This document shows, piece after piece, positions 8,836-16,785 of a stretch of DNA of 64,000 bases (positions are counted from its first letter, which is position 1; each line of letters opens with the position of its first letter). This stretch comes from JADCCX01 sp051649305 (lineage in GTDB: Bacteria; Pseudomonadota; Alphaproteobacteria; Rhizobiales; Beijerinckiaceae): positions 15,949 through 79,948 of the forward strand of contig JBOFGV010000001.1 of the NCBI GenBank assembly GCA_051649305.1, written 5' to 3'. The notes under the pieces were generated by a model. That model saw only the letters and a program-made list of their open reading frames with translations, was not told the origin of the DNA and made no database searches. Position numbers and translations under genes: made by a program.

Positions 8836-9549
8836 ATGTTTCGCCTGTTTTCCACCCTGATCAGAGGTGCCGCCGCTGAAGCCGAAGATAAGGTCTTTGA
8901 CGCCAATGCTATCCGCATTCTCGAGCAGCAACTGCGTGATGCCGCACAATCTCTGGAGCATGCCAGGAAAGAACTGGCCTGCGCGATGGCCTATCGCAGT
9001 GGAGAGGCCCGCGCCGTTGAAGCCTGCGAAAAGCGCATTGTCGAGCTGGAGCCCGCAATCCGAGAAGCAATTGCTGCTAACCGCACGGATCTTGCTGAAG
9101 ATGCTGCCGCCGCAGTCGCCTCGGCCGAGGATGAGATCCGCGAACGCCGCGAGGCCATGGTGCGCTTTGAAACAGACATCAACCGCCTGCGTCGGCTGGT
9201 GGACGATAGTCGTCAAAGATTGCTGGAACTGCGGCGCGGTCTGGAAACAACCCGCGCCAGCGAAGCTCTGCGCAGGGCTGGAGCCAACGGCCAACGCGCA
9301 GTGCTGGCAGGCACAGGTGCCCTGCGGGAGGCAGAATCCACTCTGGCCCGCATCCGCCAGAACCAGACGAAAGATGATGATCTTTCAGCGGCACTCGATG
9401 AACTCGACCGTCATACGATCGGCAATGATTTGAACAAGCGCATGGCAGAAGCCGGTCTTGGCCCAAAACGTTCCACCACAGCAGCCGATGTGCTGGCGCG
9501 GTTCACCTCGAATGCGGCTGAAACACGCTCTGGCATTCCATCCGCATGA
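8836..9549 (+). CDS. pspA: PspA/IM30-family membrane-remodelling protein
   Basis: A 237-residue, almost wholly helical and strongly charged protein. It begins MFRLFSTLIRGAAAEAEDKV, an amphipathic helix like that used by PspA to touch the membrane, followed by a long coiled coil at about residues 25-150 (heptads with many Glu, Arg and Ala). ESCRT-III-like PspA/Vipp1 proteins bind stressed inner membrane and limit proton leakage. A good ribosome site, AAGGAG, precedes the ATG. It lies between the small membrane protein and the YiaA-like gene. The sequence is diverged, so the subfamily is not certain. Confidence 0.8.
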   Translation: MFRLFSTLIRGAAAEAEDKVFDANAIRILEQQLRDAAQSLEHARKELACAMAYRSGEARAVEACEKRIVELEPAIREAIAANRTDLAEDAAAAVASAEDEIRERREAMVRFETDINRLRRLVDDSRQRLLELRRGLETTRASEALRRAGANGQRAVLAGTGALREAESTLARIRQNQTKDDDLSAALDELDRHTIGNDLNKRMAEAGLGPKRSTTAADVLARFTSNAAETRSGIPSA

Positions 9550-9608
9550 CGACGCACACAAGACCACCACCACTCTTCATTCCAATCCAACACAAAGGAA
9601 CTTCGACA

Positions 9609-9881
9609 ATGACCACCTCTTCCAACAGCCCGGCATGGGTAACCTTCACCTACATCTCTTTCGGCATTGCTGCCGCGATGACAGCCATCGGTATCTGGGC
9701 GCTGCCCGGCGATCTCTGGCAAAAAGGCTACATGGCCATGGCCGCCGTTATGCTCACCGGCTCATGTTTTACACTGGCAAAAACGCTGCGTGACGAGCAG
9801 GAAGCCAAGCGGCTTAGCAATCGCCTCGATGAAGCCCGCGCTGAAAAGCTGCTGCTTGATGTGGAACGCGCTGCTTCGTAA
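9609..9881 (+). CDS. YiaA/YiaB two-helix domain inner-membrane protein
   Basis: A 90-residue protein with two membrane helices, VTFTYISFGIAAAMTAIGIW and GYMAMAAVMLTGSCFTLAKT, then a charged coiled tail (RDEQEAKRLSNRLDEARAEK). This matches the YiaAB domain, a membrane protein found near envelope-stress genes. AAGGAA precedes the ATG at 9609; the frame is open further upstream but overlaps pspA-side sequence without a ribosome site. It is the last gene before a terminator at 9904. Confidence 0.82.
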   Translation: MTTSSNSPAWVTFTYISFGIAAAMTAIGIWALPGDLWQKGYMAMAAVMLTGSCFTLAKTLRDEQEAKRLSNRLDEARAEKLLLDVERAAS

Positions 9882-9903
9882 GTTTCTTCAAGCCAACAGA
9901 AAG

Positions 9904-9931
9904 ACACGGCCAGCGATGGCCGTGTTTTGTT
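9904..9931 (+). terminator. Rho-independent terminator of the PspA operon
   Basis: An 8-bp stem ACACGGCC/GGCCGTGT with a 6-nt loop is followed by TTTGTT. It lies 22 bp after the YiaA-like stop and touches the stop codon of the convergent Ada-like gene. Confidence 0.8.
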
Positions 9932-10856
9932 ATGAGGCTGTCACCTGACCTGCTTCCCAGCCCAGAATTGCCTGCTTGCGGGTAAGGCCCCAGTGATAGC
10001 CGGTCAAAGCGCCTGTTTTGCCAAGCACCCGGTGGCAAGGCACCACAAAGCTTATAGGGTTACGCCCGACAGCGGCACCAACAGCGCGTGCAGCCGATGG
10101 TTTGCCGATATGGTTGGCCACATCGCCATAGGTTGTCGCCCGGCCCATGGGGATTTTTAAAAGAGCCGACCAGACACGAACCTCGAAGTCTGAGCCCAGC
10201 ATGACCACGTTAAGCGGTTGATTATGCTGCCATTTTCCAGGTTCAAAGATGCGTGCTACTGTCTGCGCCGCTAAGGCGCTGTCTTCGACAAATCGGGCGA
10301 AAGGCCAGCGCCGCACCATGTCGGCCATAGCACCTTCACGCCCGCCAGCGGGTTTGCCCGTATCACTGGCCCGCCCTGCTTCCGCCTTGTCGTCCACCCA
10401 GCCAAGACCGGCCAGACCACGGTCCGTCATCACGGCCAGCGCTTCTCCAAAAGGAGACTGCGCATAACCATATTTCAGCACCAGACCTGCTGCACCCGTT
10501 TTCCACTCGCCGGGTGACATCGCCTCATGGGTGATAAACAGATCATGCAGGCGGCTGGGTCCGGAAAGCCCTACTTCATAGGTGGCGTCCAGTACACTGG
10601 CACTATCCTTCAACAGCATTTTCGCATGATCCAGCGTGATAGCCTGCAAAAAGGCCTTGGGTGTCAGGCCAGAAAACCGCCGGAAGAGATGATGGAAATG
10701 TGATGCTGACAGACTAACATGCGCAGCCACGTCATCAAGACTGGGCTGATCGCGCCAACGGACAGTCATGAACTCCAGCGCGCGGCGGATGCGGTCATAA
10801 TCCGAGCCATCACCTGCGTTCATGGGCATCGGCTCGTCTGCAATTTTCATGAGCAT
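9930..10856 (-). CDS. AraC-type HTH / methylated-DNA-protein-cysteine methyltransferase (Ada-like)
   Basis: A 308-residue fusion. Residues ~17-120 form an AraC-type DNA-binding domain (SLDDVAAHVSLSASHFHHLF ... LTPKAFLQAITLDHAK), and the C-terminal half is an O6-alkylguanine-DNA alkyltransferase with the acceptor Cys274 in VVPCHRVLG and the RAVGAAVGRNP arginine-finger region. It accepts alkyl groups from O6-methylguanine and regulates repair genes. Unlike E. coli Ada it lacks the N-terminal zinc domain that repairs phosphotriesters. The ATG at 10856 follows AGGAG at 8 bp; an earlier in-frame ATG at 10880 overlaps that site and is less likely. Confidence 0.9.
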   Translation of the reverse strand: MLMKIADEPMPMNAGDGSDYDRIRRALEFMTVRWRDQPSLDDVAAHVSLSASHFHHLFRRFSGLTPKAFLQAITLDHAKMLLKDSASVLDATYEVGLSGPSRLHDLFITHEAMSPGEWKTGAAGLVLKYGYAQSPFGEALAVMTDRGLAGLGWVDDKAEAGRASDTGKPAGGREGAMADMVRRWPFARFVEDSALAAQTVARIFEPGKWQHNQPLNVVMLGSDFEVRVWSALLKIPMGRATTYGDVANHIGKPSAARAVGAAVGRNPISFVVPCHRVLGKTGALTGYHWGLTRKQAILGWEAGQVTAS

Positions 10857-10930
10857 GGGGGAAGCTCCTGTTTCATTCACTTCACCGAAGCTAGACCGGT
10901 TACAGCGGCATAACCACCCGAAAACAACGG

Positions 10931-11446
10931 CTACTGCCGTGGACCACGCCGCGCCACAATCAAAGCCTCTGTCAGCGCACCGGCAAAGTCAGCTTTCTCC
11001 TCGGCTCCGAGAAAAGACGCAAGTTCCACGCGTCGCTGTCCTTCCTGCAGGGCGATCCACTGTGTGCCAAACTCGGCATGATCTTCCCGCGTCAGTTTCA
11101 CCCATAGCGGATTGAACGACCATTCGCGCAAACGCCCACGCCATGTCATGCGGCGAAACTGGAGTTCTATATGGGTCAGGACAAGCTCTTCATAGGCACG
11201 CGCGCGGGCGTTGGAGACGCGAAAAGCGATCCAGAGCAACAGCACATCAAGCCCAAAAAAGCCGACAACAGGCAAGGCGCCCACCAGATAGAACGGGACT
11301 GAGAGAACAAGCGTTCCACCGAAGATGCAGGCAAACAGAATAAACTGTCCCTTGCGCCCGAGCGAACGATGCGGCGAAAGCCGCGCGCGAAAGACAATCT
11401 CTTCCGCTCCGGTGGACATCGCAGGATTCGGGCTGTCTGGGTTCAT
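10931..11446 (-). CDS. DUF2244 membrane protein
   Basis: A 171-residue protein with two adjacent membrane helices at about residues 35-55 and 57-76 (ILFACIFGGTLVLSVPFYLV, GFFGLDVLLLWIAFRV), then a soluble domain ending ADFAGALTEALIVARRG. The pattern LSPHRSLGRKG before the first helix and FNPLWVKL later is typical of the DUF2244 family of alphaproteobacteria. No function is known. It is divergent from nth with 21 bp between the start codons, the common arrangement in rhizobia. An internal start at MSTGAEE is also possible. Confidence 0.82.
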   Translation of the reverse strand: MNPDSPNPAMSTGAEEIVFRARLSPHRSLGRKGQFILFACIFGGTLVLSVPFYLVGALPVVGFFGLDVLLLWIAFRVSNARARAYEELVLTHIELQFRRMTWRGRLREWSFNPLWVKLTREDHAEFGTQWIALQEGQRRVELASFLGAEEKADFAGALTEALIVARRGPRQ

Positions 11447-11467
11447 CAGTTCGAATATAACGCAGAG

Positions 11468-12262
11468 ATGGGAACCGAAAAGTCTGTAAAAGCTTTGATG
11501 GCAGCGCGCAGGGCGAGACCAAGCGCCGCAGTGCCTGACACTGCTAGCCTTACACCTTCCGCCAAAGATTTTCGCGGGGCGGAGGAGATAGCGAAGGCCA
11601 ATGGCAAGAAAGCCAATACGCCTGCCTTGCTCTCCGACGTTGAACTCAGTGAATTCTTCCGCCGGCTGCATGCGATTGAACCTGAACCCAAGGGTGAGCT
11701 GGAGCATGTCAACGCCTTCACCCTGCTGGTGGCTGTGGTGTTGTCGGCACAAGCCACCGATGCCGGTGTCAACAAGGCGACGCGCGCGCTGTTTGCTATC
11801 GCCGATACACCGCAGAAAATGCTGGCTCTGGGAGAGGATGCCGTCCGCGAGCATGTGAAAACGATTGGCCTTTACCGTAACAAGGCGAAGAACGTCATTC
11901 TGCTTTCAGAGCAGTTGTTGCGGGAGAAAGCAGGTGTTGTGCCTGCTGACCGTGATTATCTCGTCACGCTCCCCGGAGTGGGGCGCAAAACCGCCAATGT
12001 CGTGCTGAACATGGCCTTTGGCATCCCCACCATGGCGGTGGATACGCATGTGTTTCGCGTATCAAACAGGCTGCCGCTCGCGATTGGTCGAACACCTGAG
12101 GAAATTGAAGAACGACTGATGGCGCGGATTCCAGATGAATACGCCCTGCACGCCCACCACTGGTTGATCCTGCATGGGCGATACACCTGCAAGGCCCGTG
12201 CGCCGGAATGTCATCGCTGTGCTGTGGCTGATTTGTGCAGAAGCCCGGAGAAGGTGGTGTAG
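11468..12262 (+). CDS. nth: Endonuclease III (DNA glycosylase/AP lyase)
   Basis: A 264-residue base-excision repair enzyme that removes oxidised pyrimidines. It has the helix-hairpin-helix LPGVGRKTANVVL with catalytic Lys174, the catalytic Asp192 in AVDTHVFRVSNR, and a [4Fe-4S] site Cys241-X6-Cys248-X2-Cys251-X5-Cys257. The first ~50 residues are a basic, low-complexity extension compared with E. coli Nth (211 residues). The ribosome site at 11468 is weak; ATG at 11498 is an alternative that would shorten this extension. Divergent partner of the DUF2244 gene. Confidence 0.94.
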   Translation: MGTEKSVKALMAARRARPSAAVPDTASLTPSAKDFRGAEEIAKANGKKANTPALLSDVELSEFFRRLHAIEPEPKGELEHVNAFTLLVAVVLSAQATDAGVNKATRALFAIADTPQKMLALGEDAVREHVKTIGLYRNKAKNVILLSEQLLREKAGVVPADRDYLVTLPGVGRKTANVVLNMAFGIPTMAVDTHVFRVSNRLPLAIGRTPEEIEERLMARIPDEYALHAHHWLILHGRYTCKARAPECHRCAVADLCRSPEKVV

Positions 12263-12316
12263 CGCTCTTCAGAGCATACAAGCTCGTCATTGCGAATGCA
12301 GTGAAGCTCCTTGGCT

Positions 12317-12438
12317 GATCCTCCCCACTTGGGGGAGGTGTCCCGAAGGGACGGAGGGGGCTTCTTTCCCATTTCTCACATCGTAAGCCCCTCCCGTCAA
12401 CGCTGCCGCGTCGCCACCCTCCCCAAGAGGGAGGGATC
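12317..12438. repeat. Intergenic mosaic palindromic repeat, copy 1
   Basis: About 122 bp bounded by inverted ends, GATCCTCCC at the left and GGGAGGGATC at the right. Inside are a hairpin CTCCCCACTTGGGGGAG, then GGAGGGGGCTTCTTTCCC, and a second arm CCCTCCCCAAGAGGGAGG. A second copy with the same order of elements is at 14422-14542. This kind of element is common between genes of Hyphomicrobiales. Confidence 0.8.
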
Positions 12439-12449
12439 ACCCCACAAAC

Positions 12450-12477
12450 AAAAACCCCGGAGCAAGCTCCGGGGTTT
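12450..12477 (-). terminator. Rho-independent terminator of the porin gene
   Basis: On the minus strand a perfect 12-bp stem AAACCCCGGAGC/GCTCCGGGGTTT with a two-base centre runs into TTTTTGTTTG, starting 24 bp after the porin stop. Confidence 0.85.
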
Positions 12478-12500
12478 CAGTATCTCAGATCAGGTTATGA

Positions 12501-13865
12501 TCAGAAATCGCGCTGGATGCGCAGACGGCCTTCCCAGGCACCGGCGCTGCCAGTTGCTGTACGCACTGGGCCGATGAAGTGACGGCTCTGAACGCGACCC
12601 TTTGGATCGGCGTAGAGGTAGTTACCTTCAACACCAACAACCAGGCCAGGAGCCAGTGTCAGCTGCAGACCTGTACCAACGCGGATGTTGGTCATGTCAA
12701 GAGCAGCGTTACGCACGCCAACCAAAGCAAGTGGTGTAACAGTGCTGGCTACGTCTACACGACGGTATGTACCAACAACCCACTGACGCAGTGTTGGTGT
12801 CCACTGATGAACGAAACCAGCGTCGATGCTGAAGCCCTTGGACTTCGAAACACCACCGAGAGCAGTTACGTATGCATCAGCAACGCCAACAGCCAGGTTA
12901 CCTGGTGTCGAGAAGCCACCGAGGTAGCTCAGAGCGCCTTCAGCGTAGGCAGCCTGCAACCAGAGGTAATCGCCAGCAGCGATCATTGGCAGGTTAACCT
13001 TCACAGCAGCCTGAACAGCGTAGCCGTAAGTTGTACCAACAAAGCCACCAGCTGGGTTGTAGTTCACGCCACGAACCTGGTGAACAGCACCAGAGAGCTT
13101 GAACGAACCCCAAGCCTGGTTGAGGTCCAACGAACCAACAACGTCTGGCATGCGCTGACCACCGTAGGTGAAGTTAGCATTGCCACCAGCAAGAACGGCT
13201 GTTGTCGAAGCTACACGGCGTGTGGAAGGATCTTCCAGCGATACTGTCAGGCTAGCACCGGTTGAGCCGAGTGGCAGAGTGTAGGCCAACATGTTGGTTG
13301 AACCATTCTCTGAACCCAGACCAACCGAGAAGTTGTAGGAAGGAGCGAAGTTGCCCGAGAAGTCGAAGAACGACTGGGCGCGACCAGCTGTGATACCAGC
13401 AAACTGAACAAAGGCTTTGTCAAGTGACACGCCAACGTTAGCTTCACCACCGCCTACGGCTCTTGCGTTACCGCCACCGAGCGAACCACGATCACCGTTG
13501 AAGAAGATCGAGAAGAACGAACGGACTGGTCCGATTTCCGACTGTGTCACTGCATCCATGTTGATGATGGCGCGTGTACGCCAGCCGAATGTATCAGCCG
13601 AACGACCAAGACCTACACCAGCTGCTGTAGCGTTGGTGAATGTTTCGCCGTAAACGTAGTCAGCGCGAACGCGGCCCGAAATGCGCAGGCAGGTGTTGCT
13701 GCCAGGAATCACGAAACCACCAGCTGTACCCCAGAGTGGGTTGTAGCAAGCTTTGACGTACTCAACTGGGCTTGGCTTCTTGGCGCCGAGATCCGCAGCT
13801 GAGGCACCCGAAACAGCAACCAGACCGGCTGCTGAGGCGAGGAGAAGGCTCTTGAAGAGCTTCAT
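12501..13865 (-). CDS. Outer-membrane porin, Porin_2 (Omp2-like) family
   Basis: A 454-residue trimeric porin for small hydrophilic solutes. It has a clear signal peptide (MKLFKSLLLASAAGLVAVSGASA, cleaved before ADLGAKK), the family start PVEYVKACYNPLW ... CLRISGRVRADYVYGE, and alternating beta strands to the final GRLRIQRDF with a C-terminal Phe, the usual assembly signal. The gene has a biased codon choice (GTT/GCT rich), consistent with high expression. It is monocistronic: a 556-bp leader region lies upstream and a strong terminator downstream. Good match to Brucella/Bartonella-type porins. Confidence 0.95.
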   Translation of the reverse strand: MKLFKSLLLASAAGLVAVSGASAADLGAKKPSPVEYVKACYNPLWGTAGGFVIPGSNTCLRISGRVRADYVYGETFTNATAAGVGLGRSADTFGWRTRAIINMDAVTQSEIGPVRSFFSIFFNGDRGSLGGGNARAVGGGEANVGVSLDKAFVQFAGITAGRAQSFFDFSGNFAPSYNFSVGLGSENGSTNMLAYTLPLGSTGASLTVSLEDPSTRRVASTTAVLAGGNANFTYGGQRMPDVVGSLDLNQAWGSFKLSGAVHQVRGVNYNPAGGFVGTTYGYAVQAAVKVNLPMIAAGDYLWLQAAYAEGALSYLGGFSTPGNLAVGVADAYVTALGGVSKSKGFSIDAGFVHQWTPTLRQWVVGTYRRVDVASTVTPLALVGVRNAALDMTNIRVGTGLQLTLAPGLVVGVEGNYLYADPKGRVQSRHFIGPVRTATGSAGAWEGRLRIQRDF

Positions 13866-14421
13866 GGTAAACCTCCAGTTAAATTAAGTTGAGACCCAAT
13901 GGGAGCTTAGAATTTCCGTTTGGATCGTCTCTTGCGAGATTTTCCGCCCTTGACCCTTCCCCCTGTACCCACGACCACCGTTTTCTTATGATTACGGCAA
14001 GCGCAGAAGGAACGACTGGGGAGCCCCCTGTCGCAAAATCACCATACATGTGGCAGCCGGAGGAGCAACCGCCGAGAGCGCCGCAAGGGCCTTCCGGGGG
14101 GTGTTTTCAAACCCCTGTTGCCAAAACGCCACGGTTTGAGCCCCCATTAACCTTTCGCGGCAAGAAGTTATTAACACCTGTGGCAGAACCGGCTCGCTGT
14201 TTGCGTGCAATGCATTGAAATGGTTCGGGAAAGGAGAAGGACAGCGAGATGGGTGAAAGGAGCTGTTAACAAGCTTCAATTCACTGTTTCTGCGGCGCAA
14301 TGGGTCGAAGGGAAGAACAACCACGTCTATAGCTGTTCGGGCACTTGTTTATGTTTCCGGCTTGCTCAGGCTAGCGCGCACTGCACGACTCTCAAGAAAT
14401 TTCCAATGATTCGCCCTTCTT
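13866..14421. other. Long gene-free region upstream of the porin
   Basis: 556 bp without a convincing gene. It must hold the porin promoter and leader. Two TTAAC motifs lie at 14147 and 14171, which could be regulatory half-sites, but no clear -35/-10 pair was assigned. The ribosome site for the porin is GGAGGT at its left end. Short open frames here lack ribosome sites and codon bias. Confidence 0.6.
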
Positions 14422-14542
14422 GATCCTCCCCTTTTGGGGGAGGTGCCGAGCAAAGCGAGGCGGAGGGGGCTTCTTTCCAATCTTCGAGATCGCAAGCCCC
14501 ACCCGGCTGCTTCGCAGCCACCCTCCCCAAAAGGGAGGGATC
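14422..14542. repeat. Intergenic mosaic palindromic repeat, copy 2
   Basis: About 121 bp in the same orientation as copy 1: GATCCTCCCCTTTTGGGGGAG, then GAGGCGGAGGGGGCTTCTTT, AAGCCCCACCCGGCTGC and the right end CCCTCCCCAAAAGGGAGGGA. The two copies differ mainly in the middle (GCCGAGCAAAGCGAGGC versus GTCCCGAAGGGAC), which are compensating hairpins of different sequence. Confidence 0.8.
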
Positions 14543-14553
14543 AAGCACCAAGC

Positions 14554-15246
14554 TCACGCCACATCGGGCTCCTCAACGCATTTCATCAGCGAAACCCGCC
14601 GGGGCATCTGGCCAACCGCCGGTACAAACCGGCCACTTTCGACATCACGGAGCATCAACACGCCTGTTGCCACGTCAAAGTAGGCACCATGCAGCTGGAG
14701 TCGTCCCTTCTCTTCCAGAATCTGCACACAGGGGAATGTCCGCAGGTTGTCGAGTGACTTCTCGATGCCCGCGAAAGCCAATCGCTCGGAATACTCGCCA
14801 AGCCCTTCGTTGAAACCGCGTCCACCTGTGCGCTCGGCGGCGGGGGCCAGAAGACGAATCCATTTTCCTATGAAATCTCCTGAAGACAATGGCCCCTGCG
14901 CATCATCGGCAAAAGCCCGCACACCGCCGCAGCGGGCATGCCCCATGACGATGATGTGCTTCACCTTCAGTGCCTGCACCGCATATTCCAGCGCAGCGGA
15001 TGTGCCATGCAGCTCGCCATCGGGTGAAAACGGTGGCACAAGATTGGCCACATTGCGCACGACGAACACCTCGCCCGGGCGCGCATCAAAAATCACTTCT
15101 GGGGAAACACGGCTGTCGCAACAGCCAATCAGCATCACTTCAGGGTTCTGTCCTGAGGCCGCAAGCTCCTCAAAACGGGATTGCTCCTTGGGCAGGCGAT
15201 CCCCCAGAAAGGACTTGTAACCTTCAATCAGGCGCTCGGGAAACAT
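14554..15246 (-). CDS. Beta-class carbonic anhydrase
   Basis: A 230-residue zinc enzyme interconverting CO2 and bicarbonate. Zinc ligands are visible as Cys43 in CCDSR, His103 and Cys106 in GHARCGGV; Asp44-Arg46 form the catalytic dyad. The ATG at 15246 follows CGGAGTG; a longer frame to 15297 has no family support. It lies 69 bp behind an SbtB-like PII gene and an SbtA-like bicarbonate transporter on the same strand, so it probably supplies or consumes the bicarbonate that this transporter moves. No signal peptide, hence cytosolic. Confidence 0.93.
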   Translation of the reverse strand: MFPERLIEGYKSFLGDRLPKEQSRFEELAASGQNPEVMLIGCCDSRVSPEVIFDARPGEVFVVRNVANLVPPFSPDGELHGTSAALEYAVQALKVKHIIVMGHARCGGVRAFADDAQGPLSSGDFIGKWIRLLAPAAERTGGRGFNEGLGEYSERLAFAGIEKSLDNLRTFPCVQILEEKGRLQLHGAYFDVATGVLMLRDVESGRFVPAVGQMPRRVSLMKCVEEPDVA

Positions 15247-15315
15247 GCAACACTCCGTACTTGCGGCGTGTCTAGCCAATCCGGAGCGTGTTTGCACCCC
15301 TTAAAAATGCAACCC

Positions 15316-15627
15316 TCAGAAGTGCTCAGGTCGGATCACTTCGCAATCTGTGATGGTGACAATGCCCAGCTGGCGCGCAACGATGGCGTAGATCGGCGTC
15401 AGGATCATATCCACTTTCGAGGCATCGCAGATACAGACAACACTCACCATGCGCCCGGCATCAGATACCAGACCATCAGCGCGCCAAGCCCCCTGCCGCC
15501 CGCGCCCGGCAATGGCCTGAGACACGGTGTATCCCGTCACAGCCAACTGATCGAGCGTATCAAGCACGCGGTTGAGGGCTGGTTGCTCGATGACGATGGT
15601 GATGCACTTCTTCAGATGCGTCTTCAT
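15316..15627 (-). CDS. SbtB-like PII-family regulatory protein
   Basis: A 103-residue protein with the PII trimer-forming ferredoxin-like fold. The sequence GYTVSQAIAGRGRQG in strand 2 and T-loop base matches the GYTV...GKGSRN region of SbtB rather than the GlnB/GlnK type, which lacks the uridylylated Tyr51 context here. It ends EVIRPEHF, without the C-terminal CGPxGC loop of cyanobacterial SbtB. In cyanobacteria SbtB binds adenyl nucleotides and controls the bicarbonate transporter SbtA. The sbtA-like gene lies 6 bp upstream, supporting the same job. Confidence 0.75.
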   Translation of the reverse strand: MKTHLKKCITIVIEQPALNRVLDTLDQLAVTGYTVSQAIAGRGRQGAWRADGLVSDAGRMVSVVCICDASKVDMILTPIYAIVARQLGIVTITDCEVIRPEHF

Positions 15628-15633
15628 GAGGGA

Positions 15634-16632
15634 TCATCCTGCAGTGGTTATCTTGCTGGCGAGCCAGATGTAGAACGGAATACCAAGGGTCAGATTGAGC
15701 GGAAACGTGACGCCGAGCGAGAGCGTCAGATAAATCGACGGTTTAGCCTCGGGCAAGGCGAGACGCATGGCTGCAGGAACTGCGATGTAGGATGCTGAGG
15801 CCGCCAGCGTGATCATCAGCGCAGTGCCCCCCTGTGACAAGCCCAGCAGCAAACAAAACACAGCGGCAAGCGCCGCAGAAATCACCGGCATGTAAAGCCC
15901 GAAAGCAATGGCTGAAGCCGACAGGCTTTTCAGCCCCGCACGCATGCCGCGTCCGGCGAGCAGACCCATATCCAGCAGAAACAGGCAGATGATGCCGAAG
16001 AAAAGCTGGCCAATGAAAGGCTCAACAGCCGCCATGCCTTTGGGGCCAGTGATGCAGCCGATGGCGAAGGAACCTGTCAGCATGACGACGGAGCCGTTGA
16101 GACCAATTTCCCGCAGCAATGCACTGCCGCTGGCCTTCTCGTGAGCGATGTCATTGCCAGAGGAGCCTGATCTCCTTGCCAGATAAAGCGCTGTCAAAAT
16201 GGCGGGCGTTTCCATCACGGCGGCAACCGCTACGAGATACCCTTCGAACGTCAATCCCATGGATGTCAGGGACTGCGTAGCCGCCACAAAGGTGACAATG
16301 GAAATAGAGCCATAATGCGCCGCAACCGCAGCTGCATCCACAGCTGAAAGTGCCGTGGTTTTCCGCAACAGCCAGAAACCAATGAAGGGCAAAATGGCCG
16401 AGAGCACAACTCCAGCCAGCATCACGCCGAGAAGCCGCAGGTCCACGCCGTTCTGCGCGACAGCTGCGCCACCTTTAAAACCGATGGCCATCATCAGATA
16501 AAGCGCCATGAATTTGGCGGCGGCTTCAGGAACCGTAAGATCAGATCGCGCCAGTGCCGCCATCAACCCCAGGGCGAAGAACAACACCATGGGTGACAGA
16601 AGATTGGAAAGGGCGAGATCAAGCACAGACAT
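15634..16632 (-). CDS. SbtA-like sodium-dependent bicarbonate transporter
   Basis: A 332-residue inner-membrane protein with about ten hydrophobic helices in two inverted halves, the outline of the SbtA/DUF897 family. Conserved-looking stretches are FKGGAAVAQNG, AAHYGSISIVTF in the first half and ITLAASASYIAVPAAMRLALP in the second. SbtA imports bicarbonate with sodium. The downstream PII-like and carbonic anhydrase genes support this substrate. The promoter side contains CGCAT-TG-ATGCG at 16661-16672, a possible regulator site. Family members in heterotrophs have rarely been tested, so the substrate is inferred. Confidence 0.78.
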   Translation of the reverse strand: MSVLDLALSNLLSPMVLFFALGLMAALARSDLTVPEAAAKFMALYLMMAIGFKGGAAVAQNGVDLRLLGVMLAGVVLSAILPFIGFWLLRKTTALSAVDAAAVAAHYGSISIVTFVAATQSLTSMGLTFEGYLVAVAAVMETPAILTALYLARRSGSSGNDIAHEKASGSALLREIGLNGSVVMLTGSFAIGCITGPKGMAAVEPFIGQLFFGIICLFLLDMGLLAGRGMRAGLKSLSASAIAFGLYMPVISAALAAVFCLLLGLSQGGTALMITLAASASYIAVPAAMRLALPEAKPSIYLTLSLGVTFPLNLTLGIPFYIWLASKITTAG

Positions 16633-16785
16633 TTCAAAAACGCATCCAGAAAAACGTCAACGCATTGATGCGCAAACTACAGACTGGACTGTGAAATAGA
16701 GCTGTTGCTGAAAAAGCCAAGGCACAAAACGGGCAGTCAACAAAATGCTCTTTGCTGCCTGCTCGCTTGCACACAGTCTTTCGAC

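Noticed and set aside
12317..12438. The repeat as terminator of nth
   Set aside because: It has hairpins but no T-run, and a second copy sits far from a gene end, so it is a repeat element.
14205..14423. Short open frame in the region ahead of the porin
   Set aside because: No ribosome site, no recognisable product and composition unlike genes here.
16661..16672. CGCAT-TG-ATGCG ahead of the SbtA-like gene
   Set aside because: Five-base arms are easily found by chance; noted in the gene entry but not counted as a site.
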